64,000 nt of DNA from Pseudocercospora fijiensis CIRAD86 (GCF_000340215.1 NW_006921537.1:833011-897010), one strand, 5' to 3'; positions 43,901-58,900 are shown, counted from the first letter of the stretch. The notes: generated by a model not told the origin, from the letters alone. A program made the numbers and translations.

Positions 43901-46900
43901 ACAGACGACGTTCATGCTCTTGAGGCGGCGTGCGAGGGACCTCAACAGGCAAATGCTGAGAGACTTCAGAGGTATGGAGTAGAGCTCGTGATTGACTACC
44001 AGAGCTTGATCTCCTGGCTTGCTGACTTGCCTCTTCTCCAGAAGGAATCGACGGCGCTCGGCGTTTAACTCTTTGCAGACCAGGGAACACGCTAGAGACA
44101 ATGCTCTTTGAATTTGTTGGACTGGTCGTGGCATCAGCCGACTCCGGAGGTGCCGACGTTGGTCGCGCTGCCTTCTCCAATACAGGCGGCAATGGCTGCG
44201 GTGGTCTTTCGTCCTTGGTCGTAGCTCGAGAAAGACCGGTCTCGCTATCAGAGACCACTGTAGAGCGTTCGATATCGTCCATTGCGCTTTCCGGATGATC
44301 AGAGAGCACTCCTGCTTGCCCGGCAGCCTTGAGCTTTCTTTGCTGACGTTTCTTCTTCTTATACTCGCGGTATGCCTTGTCGCCGGCATCGATGTCTAGC
44401 TCTTCCTGAACCAGCCAACCATGCTCAGATTTCTGGTTGTCGGTGCTTGGTTCGGCAGGAGCCTGCAAGTCTTTCTCGGTTGTCTGAGCTGCTTGTACAT
44501 CTGGCAGGTCCTCCTGTGGCGCAGACGCCTGCCACCACTCTGTCCCACTGGCAGATTCATTCTTAGCTTTCTTGCCCTTCTTTCGCTTGGACGTAGCGAA
44601 GGCGATCTCAGGCTGATCGTTGTCGATATCAGCAGAAGAAGTATTGTTGCTAGCCATGGCCTTCTCGATGAGGCCCGGATCAAAACCAGCACCACCAAGA
44701 CTTTTGTTGATAATATCGTTGACATCGTCGGCTGCAGGCTTATCCTCGAGATTGGACGAAGAAATAGCTGGCGACGCCTCGCCAGACAGATCTCTCGATT
44801 CGCTGCTCTTCTTGTTCTTCTTGCGCTTACTCGTCGTCGTCGTCGTCGAGATGACTTCTTCTGGATCAGCTTCAGCTTGACCGGTAGGTGAGGCTCTGCG
44901 ATGGAAGACGGGATCATTGATGACCATGTCAGGGTCGAAGCCGCTGTCCGCTAGACCGGCAGCCACCGTGGCAGCAAAATCTATGTCTTGACTGGAGCCT
45001 TGATCTGGGCTAGGCCTCGTAGGCTCGACTGATTCACTTGACGGCTTCAGGTCCACATCTAAGTCCTTAGATTGCTCCGCTGCACCAGTCTGTTCTTGTT
45101 GCCCGGCGCTGTCGGTAAGCATCGACTTATCCTCTACTCCATCGGATGGCATAAGTTCCTTGTCCTCGACAACAGCTGGTGTAGAAGCACCACTCTTCTT
45201 AGCCTTCTTCTTATCTTTCTTTGACTTCTTCGTAGAAAATCCAGCCCACTCGTCTTCTTCCGCTGGCTTCTCGACCAAACCAGCGGCAGCAGTAGCCCCT
45301 GCCACAGCAGCAGCCCCCAATCCTGCAGTCTTATTGCTGATCTCCGCTTCTGGAGGCACCTCGGAAGGCTCAGTAGACTCGTTCCAAGAATCACTCATTG
45401 ATGCCCCAGCCTTTTTGGCTTTCTTCTTGTCTTTCTTGCTCTTCTTAGTAGTGAAGGCGAATTCTTCTGGAGCCTCTTCAGGCACGGCTGAGGGCGAGTT
45501 AACATCCGCAATCGGTTCGCGAGGTTGATCTGTGGCTGGAGGGAGTCGATCAAGGTCCATCGGCTCTCTGATTGTCTCTTCCTGCTCTGTCGAAGTAGGA
45601 AGGTCTTCTTCTTTCTTCTCCGAGACTGGAACATCATTTTCGACCTCTGCAGTGTTGGACACTGACACTTCTTCTCCGCCAATGGCAGGCTCGTTCGCGT
45701 TCTCTTCGACAGGAGTAGACTGTTCGGCATTAGGCTCGTCAAGAGCTAGCTGCTTGGACTTCTTGCCCGTCTTGCCCTTCTTCTTGCCAGATACTGATGT
45801 GGACCATTCATCGACTTCAGCAGTTTGATGCTCAGCTTCGGGGTTCTCCTCTACTGAAGGGGTAGCAGCCGGCTCAATTCTTTCGGCATCGATGGTAGAA
45901 GGCAGTGCTGGCGTCTCTGACTGCTCGGCTTCTGCTGCAGCAAGGTCAATTGCTTGCTTGTTCTTCTTGGCCTTGTTCTTCTGCTTCTTGCTGCTTGTGG
46001 GCTCCCACCAGCTGTCGGCACCGTCGTTTGCATGGCCAGGATTGGCAGAAAAGTCAGGTATGGCTGCAGTGTCGCGGGTCTGCTCAGCGGCGACATCGTG
46101 TTGAGTCAGGTCGATTTGATCAGCGTCGTGCTCAAGCCGCTGTCCAGCCATTTCTGTCTCCCTCGATGCGTCTTCCTGTGGTACGCTGGCCTCTTGTTCG
46201 AGTGATCGTTCAATAGGCTTCTCGGCAGTAGCACCCCCAGCTTCAGCCTCAACTTTCGACTCTGTGTTTTCGACATCCATGCTTTTGTCTTCAGGCGCTT
46301 GCACCTCGGCCTCCGCCATGTCGATCTTCCCATCATCTTGATCAGCCTCGATGGTCTCCGACAGCGGCGTTGCTGTGCCGGAAGCAGATTTCTTGCCCTT
46401 CTTGCCCTTTTTCTTTTTGGATGTCATGAATCCAGAAAAGTCATCTGCTTCCAATGGGGGAGGTTCGGCTCTCTGAGGAGTAGCGGTTTCGATCGGGGTG
46501 TCGTTCATGTCAGCTTCACGAAGTTCTGGTTGGGGCTGCTCCAGCGCATCAAAGCCCGACGTTTTGCCTTTCTTTCCCTTCTTGTTCTTCTTGGAAGTCG
46601 GCATTGCCCGGATGTCTTCCGTCTCGGCCGCTGCAGGCTCCTCAGAGGGCTTGTCATTCTCGTCAACCTGCTTGATGGGCTCTTCGACGAAACCAGAAGC
46701 TTGCTCCTCGAGTGATGGTGTAGCAGGCTCTGCCGGACCAGGCGACTCTGATGCGCCTGCGTCAGGCTCAAAGTCCTGGGATTTCTGGCCTTTCTTGCCT
46801 TTCTTGCCCTTCTTCTTCTTCGAGCTCGACGCCCAAGAGAATTCATCTGCTGGCTCGTTCTGAGCTATCGTAGGTTCCGCCTGATGCTCTGCCGCTAGAA

Positions 46901-49900
46901 CAGGAGTTGCGTCGTCAATTACACGAGGCGAGGCTTCTTCGTTGGCAACATCTCGCTCCAAGATGGCTTCAGTCTCAGCGGACTTTGTGTCTTCGGCCGA
47001 TGGTAGATCAGCTACAGACTGCTGCCGACTCCTTTTGCCCTTTTTGCCTTTCTTCTTAGAAGAGGTCCATGCGAATTCTTCTTCTGGTTCTGCATCGTGA
47101 GCATTCTTATCAACATCGAAGGCGTCAGCAGCAACTGCTGGCGCACTGCTTTCTGGACCGGACTGTGGAAGATTTACAGTCGGATTCGTTGGCAAAGCTT
47201 CCTCGGTCGAAATCGAGGGCTCAGGAACGTCGGCAGTCTGATTCTCAGCCATTGCGGTGGAGATGGTCTGCTCCTCAGCTGGCATATTGCGATCAAACTC
47301 GGTCATCGCGACAGGCTCTTCAGTAGCCTGCGGGGTCTGTGTGCCGGACTTCTTGCCTTTCTTTCCTTTTTTGCCCTTCTTGGTTGGCGCAGACCATGTG
47401 AATTCGTCTGCCTCCTCGGCAGTTGTTGGCAGTTGCTCCGTACCAGCAGTCAGCTCATCTGCATTACGCTGGGTGCCTTCAAGAGGTTGCTCCTGTACAC
47501 GTTCTGCATCATCGATCGACTTCTGCTCTTCAGGGTCATCAGCAGGAGTGCTGTTTTGTTCGGGCGGTGCATCATGAGCATCCGGGATTGGATTGTCCTG
47601 AGAATCTTCGACATGGCCTGGATTCGTGGCATCCAGCTTTGTGCTCTCCAGCGCATGCTCAACCTCAGCTTCGGGTAATTGCTCGGTGCTAGGAGGCTCC
47701 AGAGCCGATGTTTCGGTCTTCTCCTGGTGCTGGGTCTGTTCTGGTCGCTCAATTGGCGATGGGTGCTGATCGTCAAGGAGCGCCGTCTCCGAAGCTGGTT
47801 CTGCAGCAACCGATTCCTCAACCACAGGCGTCTGCGCACCAGACTTCTTCGCGCCTTTCTTCCCTTTCTTGCCCTTCTTCTTAGAAAACCCAGTCCAGTC
47901 AGCAGAAGCTCGAGGCGAAGCTTCACCAAAAGCATCCATATCCTCAGTAGCGCGCTCAGGCTCGAACTCAAGGCCGCGATCTGCAATCGGCGTCTCGCGC
48001 TGGTCATTTGACAAAGTGCCATGAAGCTCACCACTCTCGTTGGCGATGCCAAAGACATCATCGACGAGGTTGCTGTCGTGTCTCTCATGGCTTGGCCGTG
48101 TAGCTGAAGGGTCAGCCGCCTCCATCTCATCTGCCCAGGATTGTTTGATAGGCTCAGAGGGTTCATCGACCGACACAACGTTAGTCACAGCGCCATCCTC
48201 GACAGCACTTATTTCCGCTGCTTCATGGAAAGTATCCGGGGCTTGGGTGTCGTTGAACTCCTCCGCATCATGGAAGGAGTCGTCGTGGAAAGACTCATCG
48301 GGTGACTCTGGTGGAAGAGGGACCCCTGCAGCCTGCTCAATTAGCTCAGAGCTAGATTGTGCTGCCACAGGCGTATCTTCGACCTCTGGTTCGGGTTCGG
48401 GCTCCCAGGGAGACTGCTTCTTCTTCTCTTTCTTGTCCTTCTTACTTTGTTTGCGAGAGAGAGCAGGCTTGTTGGCATCATCAGTACTATCAACGCCACG
48501 GGAGTCTTCGGTCTGAATGACAGTATTGAGAGCCTTTGGCGGCACAGTCAAGTCAGCTTCGTTGCGTGTTGGCTCGTCTCCAGGGAGAGACGATTCGTTT
48601 TGAACATCTGGCTCTGGTTGCGTTTCCCACTCGAACGCAGAGGACTTCTTTCTCTTCTTGTCCTTCTTACTTTGCTTTCGGGTAAGAGCTGGCTTCTCCT
48701 CGACTTTGGTTTTCTCAATGATTTCAGTAGGAGGCTCATCGGTCGTCGATGTATCTGCCGGCTCGGCTGAAGATTGTAAAACAGTGTTCAAAGCTTCTTG
48801 CGGAATGATGACATCTTCTTCTTTGCTTGTGGAGGCCTCTGCTGGTTCCTGAAGACCAGTGTCATTTTCGATTGTGATGGCTGCCTCGGTCTGCGAGTCA
48901 GTCTCTGTGTCCGGGTCCCAAGCCAGACTCTTCCTCTTCTTCTTGTCTTTCTTGCTCTGTTTCTTGGGCAGCGTGGGTTGAAAGTCATGATCGATCTTCT
49001 CGGTCTCAGCTTTCGAGTCGACGGGTGGAGGGGAATGAGAAGTGTCTTGCTGCAGAACAGTGTTCAATGCTTCTGAAGGAATAACGATATCGTCGCCAGC
49101 CGGATGAGCTCCTTCGTCAGCCTTGGCAAAGTCGCGAGATTCGGTTTCCGATGGTGTTGGTTCTGACTCTGGCTCTGGCTCCCAAGCTGATGCTTTCTTT
49201 TTCTTCTTATCCTTCTTGCTCTGCTTACGTGTTAATGTTGGCTTGAAGTCGTCATTTACATTTTCCTCGAGGGATGGCTGCTCAGCCACTTGGCCGGCAT
49301 CTGCAGTATCTTGACCTGAGGCAGACTGAAGCACCGTGTTGAGACTTTCTGGCGGAATAACCAACTCGCCACCTTTGGCTGTCTCAGCCTTCTCGTGAAC
49401 ATCGTCTGGAGCGCACTGATTCAAGACAGTATTCAGAGCCTCTGTTGGTATCACAGGCTTATCATGCCTCTCGGCTGATGCTTCACCAGATTCTTCTTGC
49501 TTGTCTGATTCAAGTACCGTGGAATCTGGCTCCGGATCCCGGGCGAGTGCCGACTTCTTCTTTTTCTTGTCCTTCTTGCTCTGCTTTCTTGACAAAGCCG
49601 GCTTCTCTTCGACATGAACCTCATCGATAGCGTCAGTCGTAGGTTCAGGAGTAATGGCTTCGATGTCGGACACCTCAGGAATGGCCTGGTGCTGTTCGAC
49701 TTCAGTACCCTTTCCAGTTTCGGCAACGATCTCCTCCTGAGCATCAGGTTCCGGCTCAGCAGTCTCTGATACTGGTTCAAATTCGTCCCAAGTTGCAGCT
49801 TTAGATTTCTTCTTATCCTTCTTGCTCTTCTTCTTGGACGAGACAGGCGCAAACGACTCGAGAGCGGACTGAGCAGCAGACTCATCTGGCTGGACGATCT

Positions 49901-52900
49901 CGGCGACCGGTGTATGTACGTCTGGAAGCTCATTGACAAGCTCGCGTGGTTCTTCCGCAGGATCTCCCGGGCTCTGCGAATCAGGGACCACGTCTCTATT
50001 CGCATTCGACTCGTCTTCAGCATCCTGTCGGCCGGTCTCTTCGACTGGCGTCTCCTCGTCCCAATCAGCTTTACCTTTCTTGCCCTTCTTCGCTTTCTTC
50101 TTGGACACGATAGGGAAGAAGTCGTCGGCAGCCGGAGCTTCTGATTCAACAGCAGGCGTTTGAGCTTCTCTCGAACTTTCGTCGGCGACTTCGCTGGTCT
50201 CTGGCGCTGGTACGGGCTCTTCAGATTCATGCGGCTCATCACGAGACTCTACTTGCGATGATCCATCTGCAGCCACGGCTACATCATCGGTTGTATCCTG
50301 TTCCGGAACTGAAGACTCATCACGAGACTCCAACACTCCAGCGTCGACACCCTCAGGCTCAGACCAAGTAGGCGGCTTCTTCTTTTTGTCTTTCTTGCCC
50401 TTCTTCCCAGAAGAAGACGAACTCGACCAATCATCAACAGCAGCGGCCGCAGCAACACCAGCAAGCGCTCCCACAGCAAGTCCAGCAGTTGAGGACTCAG
50501 CATGCTCGGCTTCGCTAGGTTCCTCAGACCAAGAAGGTGCAGGCTTTTTCTTCTTGTCCTTCTTGCCTTTCTTCTTGCTTGAAGATGACGACGCCGACCA
50601 CTCCTCAGTCTCGGGCTCGGGTTGCGGAGTTGCCCAAGGAGCGGGTACAGAAGTCGCAGGTGCAGTTCTACCTTCCACGGGACTGTGAACATCGTCGACT
50701 TCTACGTCGTGCGAGCGGAGTCCATCAACATCATGCACACTACCGAGCCTTGGCTTGCTGGCGGCGCGATCCATGGACGTCTGAAAAGCTTCTGCTTGCG
50801 AGTCACCCCAAGTGTTGTCATGCGCGATCTGACTGAAGTCTGAAAGTCCGAAATTGAATTGCGAGGCAGACTCTTCTCGAGGCGCCTCGGTCTCGTTCGC
50901 GGGCGTTTGCGTACCACTTCCGTCCGCGGGAGAGTCCTCGACGGCAGTCTGCGGCTCATCTTCGAAGATTGTGGAAGCTCTCTGCTTCTTCTTGGCCTTC
51001 TTTGATTGTTTCCTCGTAAGCTGTGGAGCAGGTGCGACCTCCACTGTAGCCTCAGGCGCTGCCACGACAGTACGCTCGTCAATGACCAGAGGCGCAGGTT
51101 CTGATTTGGCCTCTGGAATCTTGTAGGCAGTAGCAGGACGCTCGTCTTCGGCATCAGCCGGTTCGTCTCGCTGGAGAAGAGGCATCGCAGCCTCCCCTTC
51201 CTCAATCGAACCCTCTTCCTTTGCATGCTCAACCTCAAAGGATTGCTCCGTGCCTTCTTCAGACTTCAATCTTGGCAAGACTGGCATGGTGTGAGCAGCC
51301 GCAGAGGCGAAGTAGCCACCATCTTGCGGACGCTGCTCCTCCGGATTCAACTCCGCCCGGCGCTCCGCATCCGGAGAGGCCTGTTGTACATTAATGACCG
51401 GTATAGTGTGAGCAGCTGCACTGGCAAAAAAGTGGCCATCGCCTTCTTCAGCATGCCTTTCATCGCTCAAGAATCGATCAAGAGCATTCTTGGGATGTGC
51501 AGACTCAGAGACTTCTGTTGGAGCCGGTTGACCGCGCTCCCTGCTGACAGTTCCTTCTTCGGCGTGCGATTCAGCATCGAAGAAATCCTCGGTATCTTGT
51601 CGCTCAAGCTCGCGTTCGGGCTCGTCAGCAGGAGCTTCAGTGTCCAGGATCTGCTTCTTGGACTTCTCTCCCTCCTTCTTTGAACCCTTACCAGACGCTT
51701 CGGGCGTTTCTGCTGGTTCGGTAGGAGTTGGCTCTGCCAGAGGTGCAGGCAGAGGATACTCATGCTTCGGGCCAACAGGGTCAAGATCGTGCACTTGTTC
51801 CGAAGATTGGCTGTCGAGCTTTTGCTTTCCATAAACAGCAGCTGTGCCAAGCATGGCAGCTGCAGCCAAAGCTTTAGCCTTGCTAGGAGATGTTGATCGA
51901 TTCCTCTCCTTCGAAAATGACGGGTCCTGCCGTGATGCTTCCTTTTCTTCCTGCTGCTCATGCATCTTCTCATCCTGAACGTAATCGTCCCAAGTAAAGA
52001 ATTGCGGCTGTTGCTTCTCACGCTTCTCCGCAGTCGGCGTAGTGGAAGACGCTGTCCAAGGTATTGCAGTCAGGGGGAAATGTGTAGCTTTCGGTGTGGT
52101 CTCATCCTCACTCTGATAAGATGCAGCGCCAATTCCAGCTAGATCTAAAGCTGGCAGGTTTCTATGAGACGCAGACGGACTGTCCCACTCCTCCGCCGCA
52201 GACTGAAACCCGTCATCGCTTCCGTGCACACTGCTAGCTCGACTTGATGGCTTGCTTGAAGGCAAACTGGGTAGGCCTTCTTCGACTTCAGGCGTCTGGC
52301 GATTACGCTCGACCAGATACAGTGGCATGACACCTTTGAATTCGGATGAGTGCGGCCTACTCTGTCGGGACTTGGCTGAGGAAGGAGTTGTTGGCGATCC
52401 TGCAGTTAGCGGCGCAGCAGGAGAAGGAGAGCTGAAGCTCTTCGCTCTCTCCGTGGCGGAAGTACGGTCTGCCGAGCCAGGCGTAGTCGGCGCGTGTCCG
52501 AATGGAAACCTTAAAGGTACAGCGGTACTGCTCACAGGCCTCTGAAGACTGGCAGGTCTCTCAGCAGACAAGCTCGCATCGCTAAGCTCAACCTCACGCG
52601 CCTTCGCAGGCGTCTCTGGCTCAACAACGCCTGCAACAGCACTGTTGTGAGCCTCGTCATATCTCTGATCATGCTCGGCAGACCTCGCGATGTCGTCTGC
52701 ATGATACTTGTCATCTGAAGACTTGCTGCTGAGTGCATCAGCAAGGAGGCTAGCACCTACGACAGCGCCTCCAACAAGCACAGCATCTTTCACCATTGAC
52801 CCGCGCCCAGATTCAGCCTCGAGCGGTCTGCCTTCCCTCCGCTCAACAGCCGAATCTGGACTCACCGGGCGACTAGCGGGTAGAGGCGGCAGTCCCTCTA

Positions 52901-55900
52901 CCCGATTCCCTAAAAAAGACTGATCGCGAGAATCTCGTCCAAGCTCATCAGCAGTGCTTCTCCTGCTGTGATGACGGTGTCCGCTTTCGCTCGCAGCGTC
53001 TCTGCTTTCTCCATCATCGTCAGTACGGCGGCGATGGTGGTGACGATGTCCAGACTCTGAAATCGCTGAGCGAGACTCATCTCGATCCTCATGGGTGCTG
53101 CGGCGTTTTCTCTCGTGGCTGTCCTTATCGTCATCGCGATCTCCCGCAGAACGGTGACGGCGATGAGACTCTGACTTAACAGATCGGGTATCATCGTCGT
53201 CGTCGCCGTACTCAGAGTCCCGATGCTTCTTCTTACGTCTTCTTCGATCATCGTGTTCATCATCCCTGTCCTTGCTGTCACGTGTGGACGATCTGCTGAG
53301 AGGTGCACCGTCTCGATCCTTGTCTTTGCTAGATGAAGAAGTGCCGTCAAAGGACTTGGTTCGGCCAAAGAGTCCTCCAAAAAGACCCTTCTTCTCCTTC
53401 TTGACTGATGGGGATTCCTCTCTTTCTCGGCGTGAGCGGCTCGAGGTCACTGATGCAGTGTCCTCGTCATCGTGCTTGGAACGACGTTTCTCATCCTTAT
53501 CACGCCGCGAACGGCTTGACATGACAGATCGCGTGTCATCATCATCGTCTTCGTGCTTGGAACGTCTCTTTCGCCGCTTCGCCTCTTCTCCAGGATAGGC
53601 AGGCTCGCTTGCAGCAACACTTTGCGTTTCGTACGCATAGTCAGGCTGATCATAACCAGAAGCATAATCACTGCCGCGTCTAGACTCTTCACGTCTCGAC
53701 CTCCTCCTCTCAGCAGCAGATTCGGAGACGACGGAGCGCGCATCGTCAGGAGAAGTGCTCTTCTGGCTTCCACTCAGCTTGCGCTCAATGTCAGCAGAGG
53801 CTTTATCCGAGCGTGGTTCCCGTTTCTCTTCAGGAGACCTCGGAACAGCACCTTCGCGTTCTTGTGGCTTGTCATCGCTTGAGCGGTAAGCTGATGTGTT
53901 GGCCTGAGGCTTCGGCTCATTCCACGCCTGAGAAAGTGGCGGCTTCGAAGTGTCAATGACAGTCACTGGCTCAGATCGCGAAGCATCGCTTTTAGCGTCC
54001 TTGTTGGAAGTCGGGAAGCCATAATCGTTATTGTAGGACTCCGGCTCAGCGGTCACCTTGGCAGAAGTATAGTCGTCCCAAGCGACTTCAGATCTCAATG
54101 GCGAGGAGACCTCAGGCTGATTTGCCAAGCTGGATCGCTTGCTTTTCTTCTTGTTCTTCTTCGAGGTCGGCGCACTCCACTCCCACGGATCAGCTTCCTG
54201 TGAAGTTGAAGACTCTTGGACGCCAGCCGAAGTCTGCTCCTCCTTGGCTTGAACTTGGGACGGCTCGTCAATGGACGCTTTGCGCGGCGGCGACTCGGAT
54301 TCGTCCCATCCGCCAGGCATGCGAATCGGCTCTTTCTCAATCACGCCCGAGAGAGGAGGCTTCGTAGTATCCACTGGCTCGGCTTCAGGCTTCTGGTCTC
54401 TCGGGTCGTCGAAGGTTGACTCGCCAAGCTTTGACTTGCGCTTCTTCTTCTTGTCCTTCTTGCTGCTCGAGCCACTAGGTGACTCCGAGGCGCTGTCATT
54501 CGAGACATTGAGAGCGGTAGCTGCCGCAGCGATTCCTCCTGCAGCGAGAATGCCGTCCGCCAGGTCAGCAAATGACGATCCCGATTTCTTGCCCTTCGCA
54601 TCTCGAGACTGTTCAGTATCAGTATCTGCGAGAGTTGACTTGTCATCTTTCGGTCCAGAAGCCTCGGCGACAATATCAGCAAAGCCTTGCTTCTTTGCTT
54701 CCTTTTCGCGCTTCTTCTTCTCTTTCTTGGACAGAGCAGGGAAGTATTCGTCCGCGGCCTCTTTCTTTGGCGTTGAAGCCTCACTATCTTCGAGCGTTTG
54801 GACTCGCTCCAGTTCTGCCGGTGACTCAGGTTCAGCAAAGACTTCGATCGCAAGATCAGCAAAGCTGAGGCCAGGACCAGACTTCTTCTTCTTCTTCTTG
54901 TCTTTCTTGCTGGGCGGTGGAGGGGGAAAGTACTCTCCTTCAATGCCACCAGGAGATCCCACGACCTCTTCATCAAGAGTCTGAACACGCTCAAGCTCAG
55001 GGGGAGTTGGAATTCCGCTGTAGAAGGATTCGAAGTCACCTGATTTCTTAGCAGCCTCTTCACGCTTCTTCTTTTCCTTTTTGCTGAGAGGTGGCTCCCA
55101 AGCAGGCTCTTCCGATGTACGTGGAACATCACGCTCTGCACCTGAAACTGCATCTGTCTCCTTCATTGACTTTGGAGTAGGTCTGTAGATGTCCGCCTCC
55201 TCATCGTCCCAGGTACCAGGCACCCTCTTCTCTTCGGCAGGAGTATCGTCACTGATCTCCATCTCCTCAACAAAGCCGCGGCTAAAAGGCGCACCTTCTG
55301 TTCCAGGAGACGGCATCTGGAAGCGGCTGCCTACATCAGAGACCGACTCATAGAATGGCTGCTGGTAGAACGCAGCGTCCCCGAGCCCTGCCCTGGAGAA
55401 TTTTGTTTCAGCTTCTGGAGTGCGTTCTATTTCTTCCACGCCTTCTTCCTCATCAGCAGGCGTCTCGGTGTTGTAAGTGTCTTTGCCAAAATCATTGTTA
55501 TCGTAGGTATAATCTCTTGACTTTCTTCCACTTGGCTCCTCGACAATGACCTCATGCAATGCCTTACCGGCGACACCAGCGACACCAGCGACCTTTGCTG
55601 CGTCCGGCGATGTTATGTAGCTTTCGCGCTCCTGGTAACTGTCAGGAGTCTGTACATCGTAGGTATGATATTTGTCCTCTCCCCACGAGATACTTCTGCT
55701 GCGTTCAGACTTGCCAGAAGATTTCGTACTCGTTGAGCCCTCCTCGTCGGGATCAGCATCTTTCGACAACGACGAGGGAGGCAATGGACCAGGTCTTCGG
55801 CGCCGCTTGTCCTGTTCTTCCGGAGGCGGAGTAGGTGCCATCACATTCAATCGAGGAACGCCGAAGGGAGCGCTCTTGCTTCTGGCTCGAGTGCCTTTCG

Positions 55901-58900
55901 AAACGAACTCATCAAAGTGTGGGCCCTTTGGCCAAGCCTGGTCTTGCGGGAAGTAGTAGTGAGCATCGTCATTTCGAGCATGGTACACAGCAACGTCAGC
56001 ATCCGGATAAGGGTTGCTTTCTGTGTAGCCAGCTTTGGTGCCAAGGTCTGCAGGTCTGAAGAAATTTGCGTACGCATCATGCTCGAAGTACGGCGAAGTC
56101 GATCGCTCACGACTGGCGACAACTTTTTCGGCCGCTTTTCGTGCAAGCTCCTCACGTCGTACACCTTGCTGCTTCCGCTTGAAGTAGTCGGGATCATAGA
56201 TATCGTCATCCATGAGTGGCTCCCCTGAATGCTCGTTCATGGGCTTGATCTCGGCAGCAGCATAGCCATCACGGAGCTCGACGTTAGCTCGTTCGCCATA
56301 CTTCTCCTTCGCCGCTCGTTCAAGCTCATCTTCAGTCCCAGATCGATGACTTCGGCGCCTTGACTTTGGACTGTCAGAGCTGTCGCGGCGTTTCTCGTGT
56401 TCTCTGCCAGCCATGACTGCACCAACAGTTGCAGCAGCTGCAGCACCAGCTAGTGGTGCCGCCCACGAGGATGCGCTGGGTCGCTTCTGCTCTGGCCCAT
56501 AGCCCTGCCGGCTAGCACTCTGCCACTCGCTTGCATAGCGCTCGGCCTCCCATTGCTTTCGCTCTTCGTCTTGACGGCGAGCCTCATCAGCGAGTCTTGT
56601 TTGTTCTCTGGCGTAGTTTTCCTCTCGCTCTCGTCTTTGCCTCTCGAGCTCAGCTTGAGCACGTTCAGCCTCTTCTCGAGCCTTTCTCTGCTTCTCGAGT
56701 TCTTGACGGGCAACCTCAGCAGCTGCAGCTCGATCTCTTGCTTCTTTCTCAAGACGTTCGATCTCCCACTGCCGCTCTCGGTCCTGGCGAGCTTTCTCTT
56801 CGGCAATCTGCCTTTGCTTCTCAGCTTCTTGTCGTGCTCGTTCAGCTTCTTCTTCGCGAAGCTTGGCGAGTTTCACCTCCGCAGCTTGGCGGTTTTCATC
56901 CTCTCGCTGCTGTCGGATCTCTTCTTGTCGAGACTCTCGAGCGGCACGTTCGGCTTCTTCCTTGACAGCTCGAGCGCGATCAGATCGTCTACGTTCGTCA
57001 TCCGCTGCCCTTTGTTCTTCTTTCCGACGCTCTCGATTTTCTTTGCGCTGTTGCTCCGAGGTCAGGCCAAAGCTGACGCGGCTGTTAGGATCCTTCGACC
57101 TGCGACCTGAAGCGCCGGATGCTGCAGAGCCATTGAGTGCTGACGCGCCGGCAATGATAGCGCCTGCAGCGAGAGCACCTCCGCCGATGGCAGCAGCATC
57201 CTTCATCCAGGTCGATTGTACAGGACTGGACTGCGTACGACGAGGCATGCCAGGGCGTGCATCTTCGGGAGATGATGTCGCTGTATAGCCGAGATCTGCG
57301 CCCGGCTTTGTGAAGGCCGGCTGCGTGGGTGTCACAGGCTGCGGCTGCGCGATGGGTCCTTGCGCTGGGCGGTAGATTGGCGCCTCCGCATCGAACGCGC
57401 CAGGCATGGGATGTCGAGGAGTGCCCGCGTCAGAATTGATAGGCTGCGGATCGACATACTGCAGTGGTAGAGAGCTACCACTTGTACTGCTTCTGTTATC
57501 AGCAGTGGGTAGCGGTCGGCCAGTGTCATCGATGTACACGCTTTGCTGCGGTTGAACAGGCTCTGATGTATCAAATGCTGCGCCAGAAGCACCGGCAGTC
57601 AGTCCAGCAGCAATAGGTCCACTCAATGAGCCCTGAGAGCCGGTGGGCCGCCATGATTGAGGAGATGATGAGCGTCTGATCTTTCGACCATTCTTGTCCT
57701 TGCCGCCCCATCGCCAACCCCAAGCACCGAGTCCGCCATCATTGGAGGAAGCAACGCTCTCTAGGCTTTGGCGAGAGGATAAACGTCGATCACCATAATC
57801 GCCAAAAGCAAGCCCACCATCCACACTTGACGCATCATCGACATCGGATTGAAGCTCGTCCTCCCAGTCTGGATCAGAGGACCCAGGCGAGCCATGCCGA
57901 TGACCGGGCACATGCGTGCGAACCTGTCGTTTGGCGCCAAGTTCTGGTCTGCTGCCACGTTTGGAAATCCTGTGTCCTTTCTGTGCGGCAGCGAGAGCAG
58001 CAGCTGTGGCACCAATGCCAGCAACTGTCGCAGCAAGATGATCGTCGCTCTTCCTACGCCCAGCTCGACCTTTCGAGGAGCGAGTAGAAGACTTGCGACG
58101 CAGACTGGCCCTGCTACCTTTTCGGCTGAGGTAAGGATCGCCGAATGCCAGTTCGGAGTTCGAAGATGATGAAGATCCGTTGCTGAATGTAAAGAAACCA
58201 CGATTCTTCTTCTTCTCGTGTGAGCCTCGTCGCTGTCTGCTAGAGGGCGAGAAAAAGTTTCCAAAGATTCCACCTTGGTCTTTGGGACTGCCTGAACGAT
58301 CATACCGGGTTGGAGAGTATGCAGAAGATCTCCGTCTTCTCTCACGAGAGCTTGACCTTGACCTGCGACCCGCGTGAGCTGCCAACCCAGCAGCACCCAA
58401 AGCGGCGCCGGCAGCGGCAGCAGTACCCAGTCCAAAGCCAACAGACGACTTGCGAGTAGCAGAACGTGATCGCGAACGTGATCTCACAAGGCGTCTCCTT
58501 TCTACTGTGCCATCCTTCTTGCGGACTGTGACATATTCGCCTTCAGGCCTTAGCACGCCATGGGTAGATTGCCGCCTCTGCTCTCTTGAGCTACTGCGGC
58601 TTCGTCTCCGCAGCGCCGAGCTCTCTCGGTGACCAGATTTGACAGAATAAGTGTCGTCGAAGTTCTTGCGATCGTGGAAAAGGGCCGCCGATGCAGTTGC
58701 GGCTCCAGCAGCAGCCAGTCCAGCTCCCATCATGCCAATCCCAGAAGCTCGCTCATCTCGTCTCCTCTTGCTTGATTCGGAAGCATAATATCTGTTGTCC
58801 TTGTCGATGCGCTCCGAACTTCGCTTGCGGCCCAGACGATCGTAAGATGCCCTTCGTCGCAGCGACTCGAAGGAGTCCTTCCGCTTGTGATAATGATGAA

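Noticed and set aside
42866..44389. Minus-strand 507-codon open frame in another phase of the giant gene
   Set aside because: Same-strand shadow: Arg/Ser-rich, no domain, while the main frame has a coherent conserved protein.
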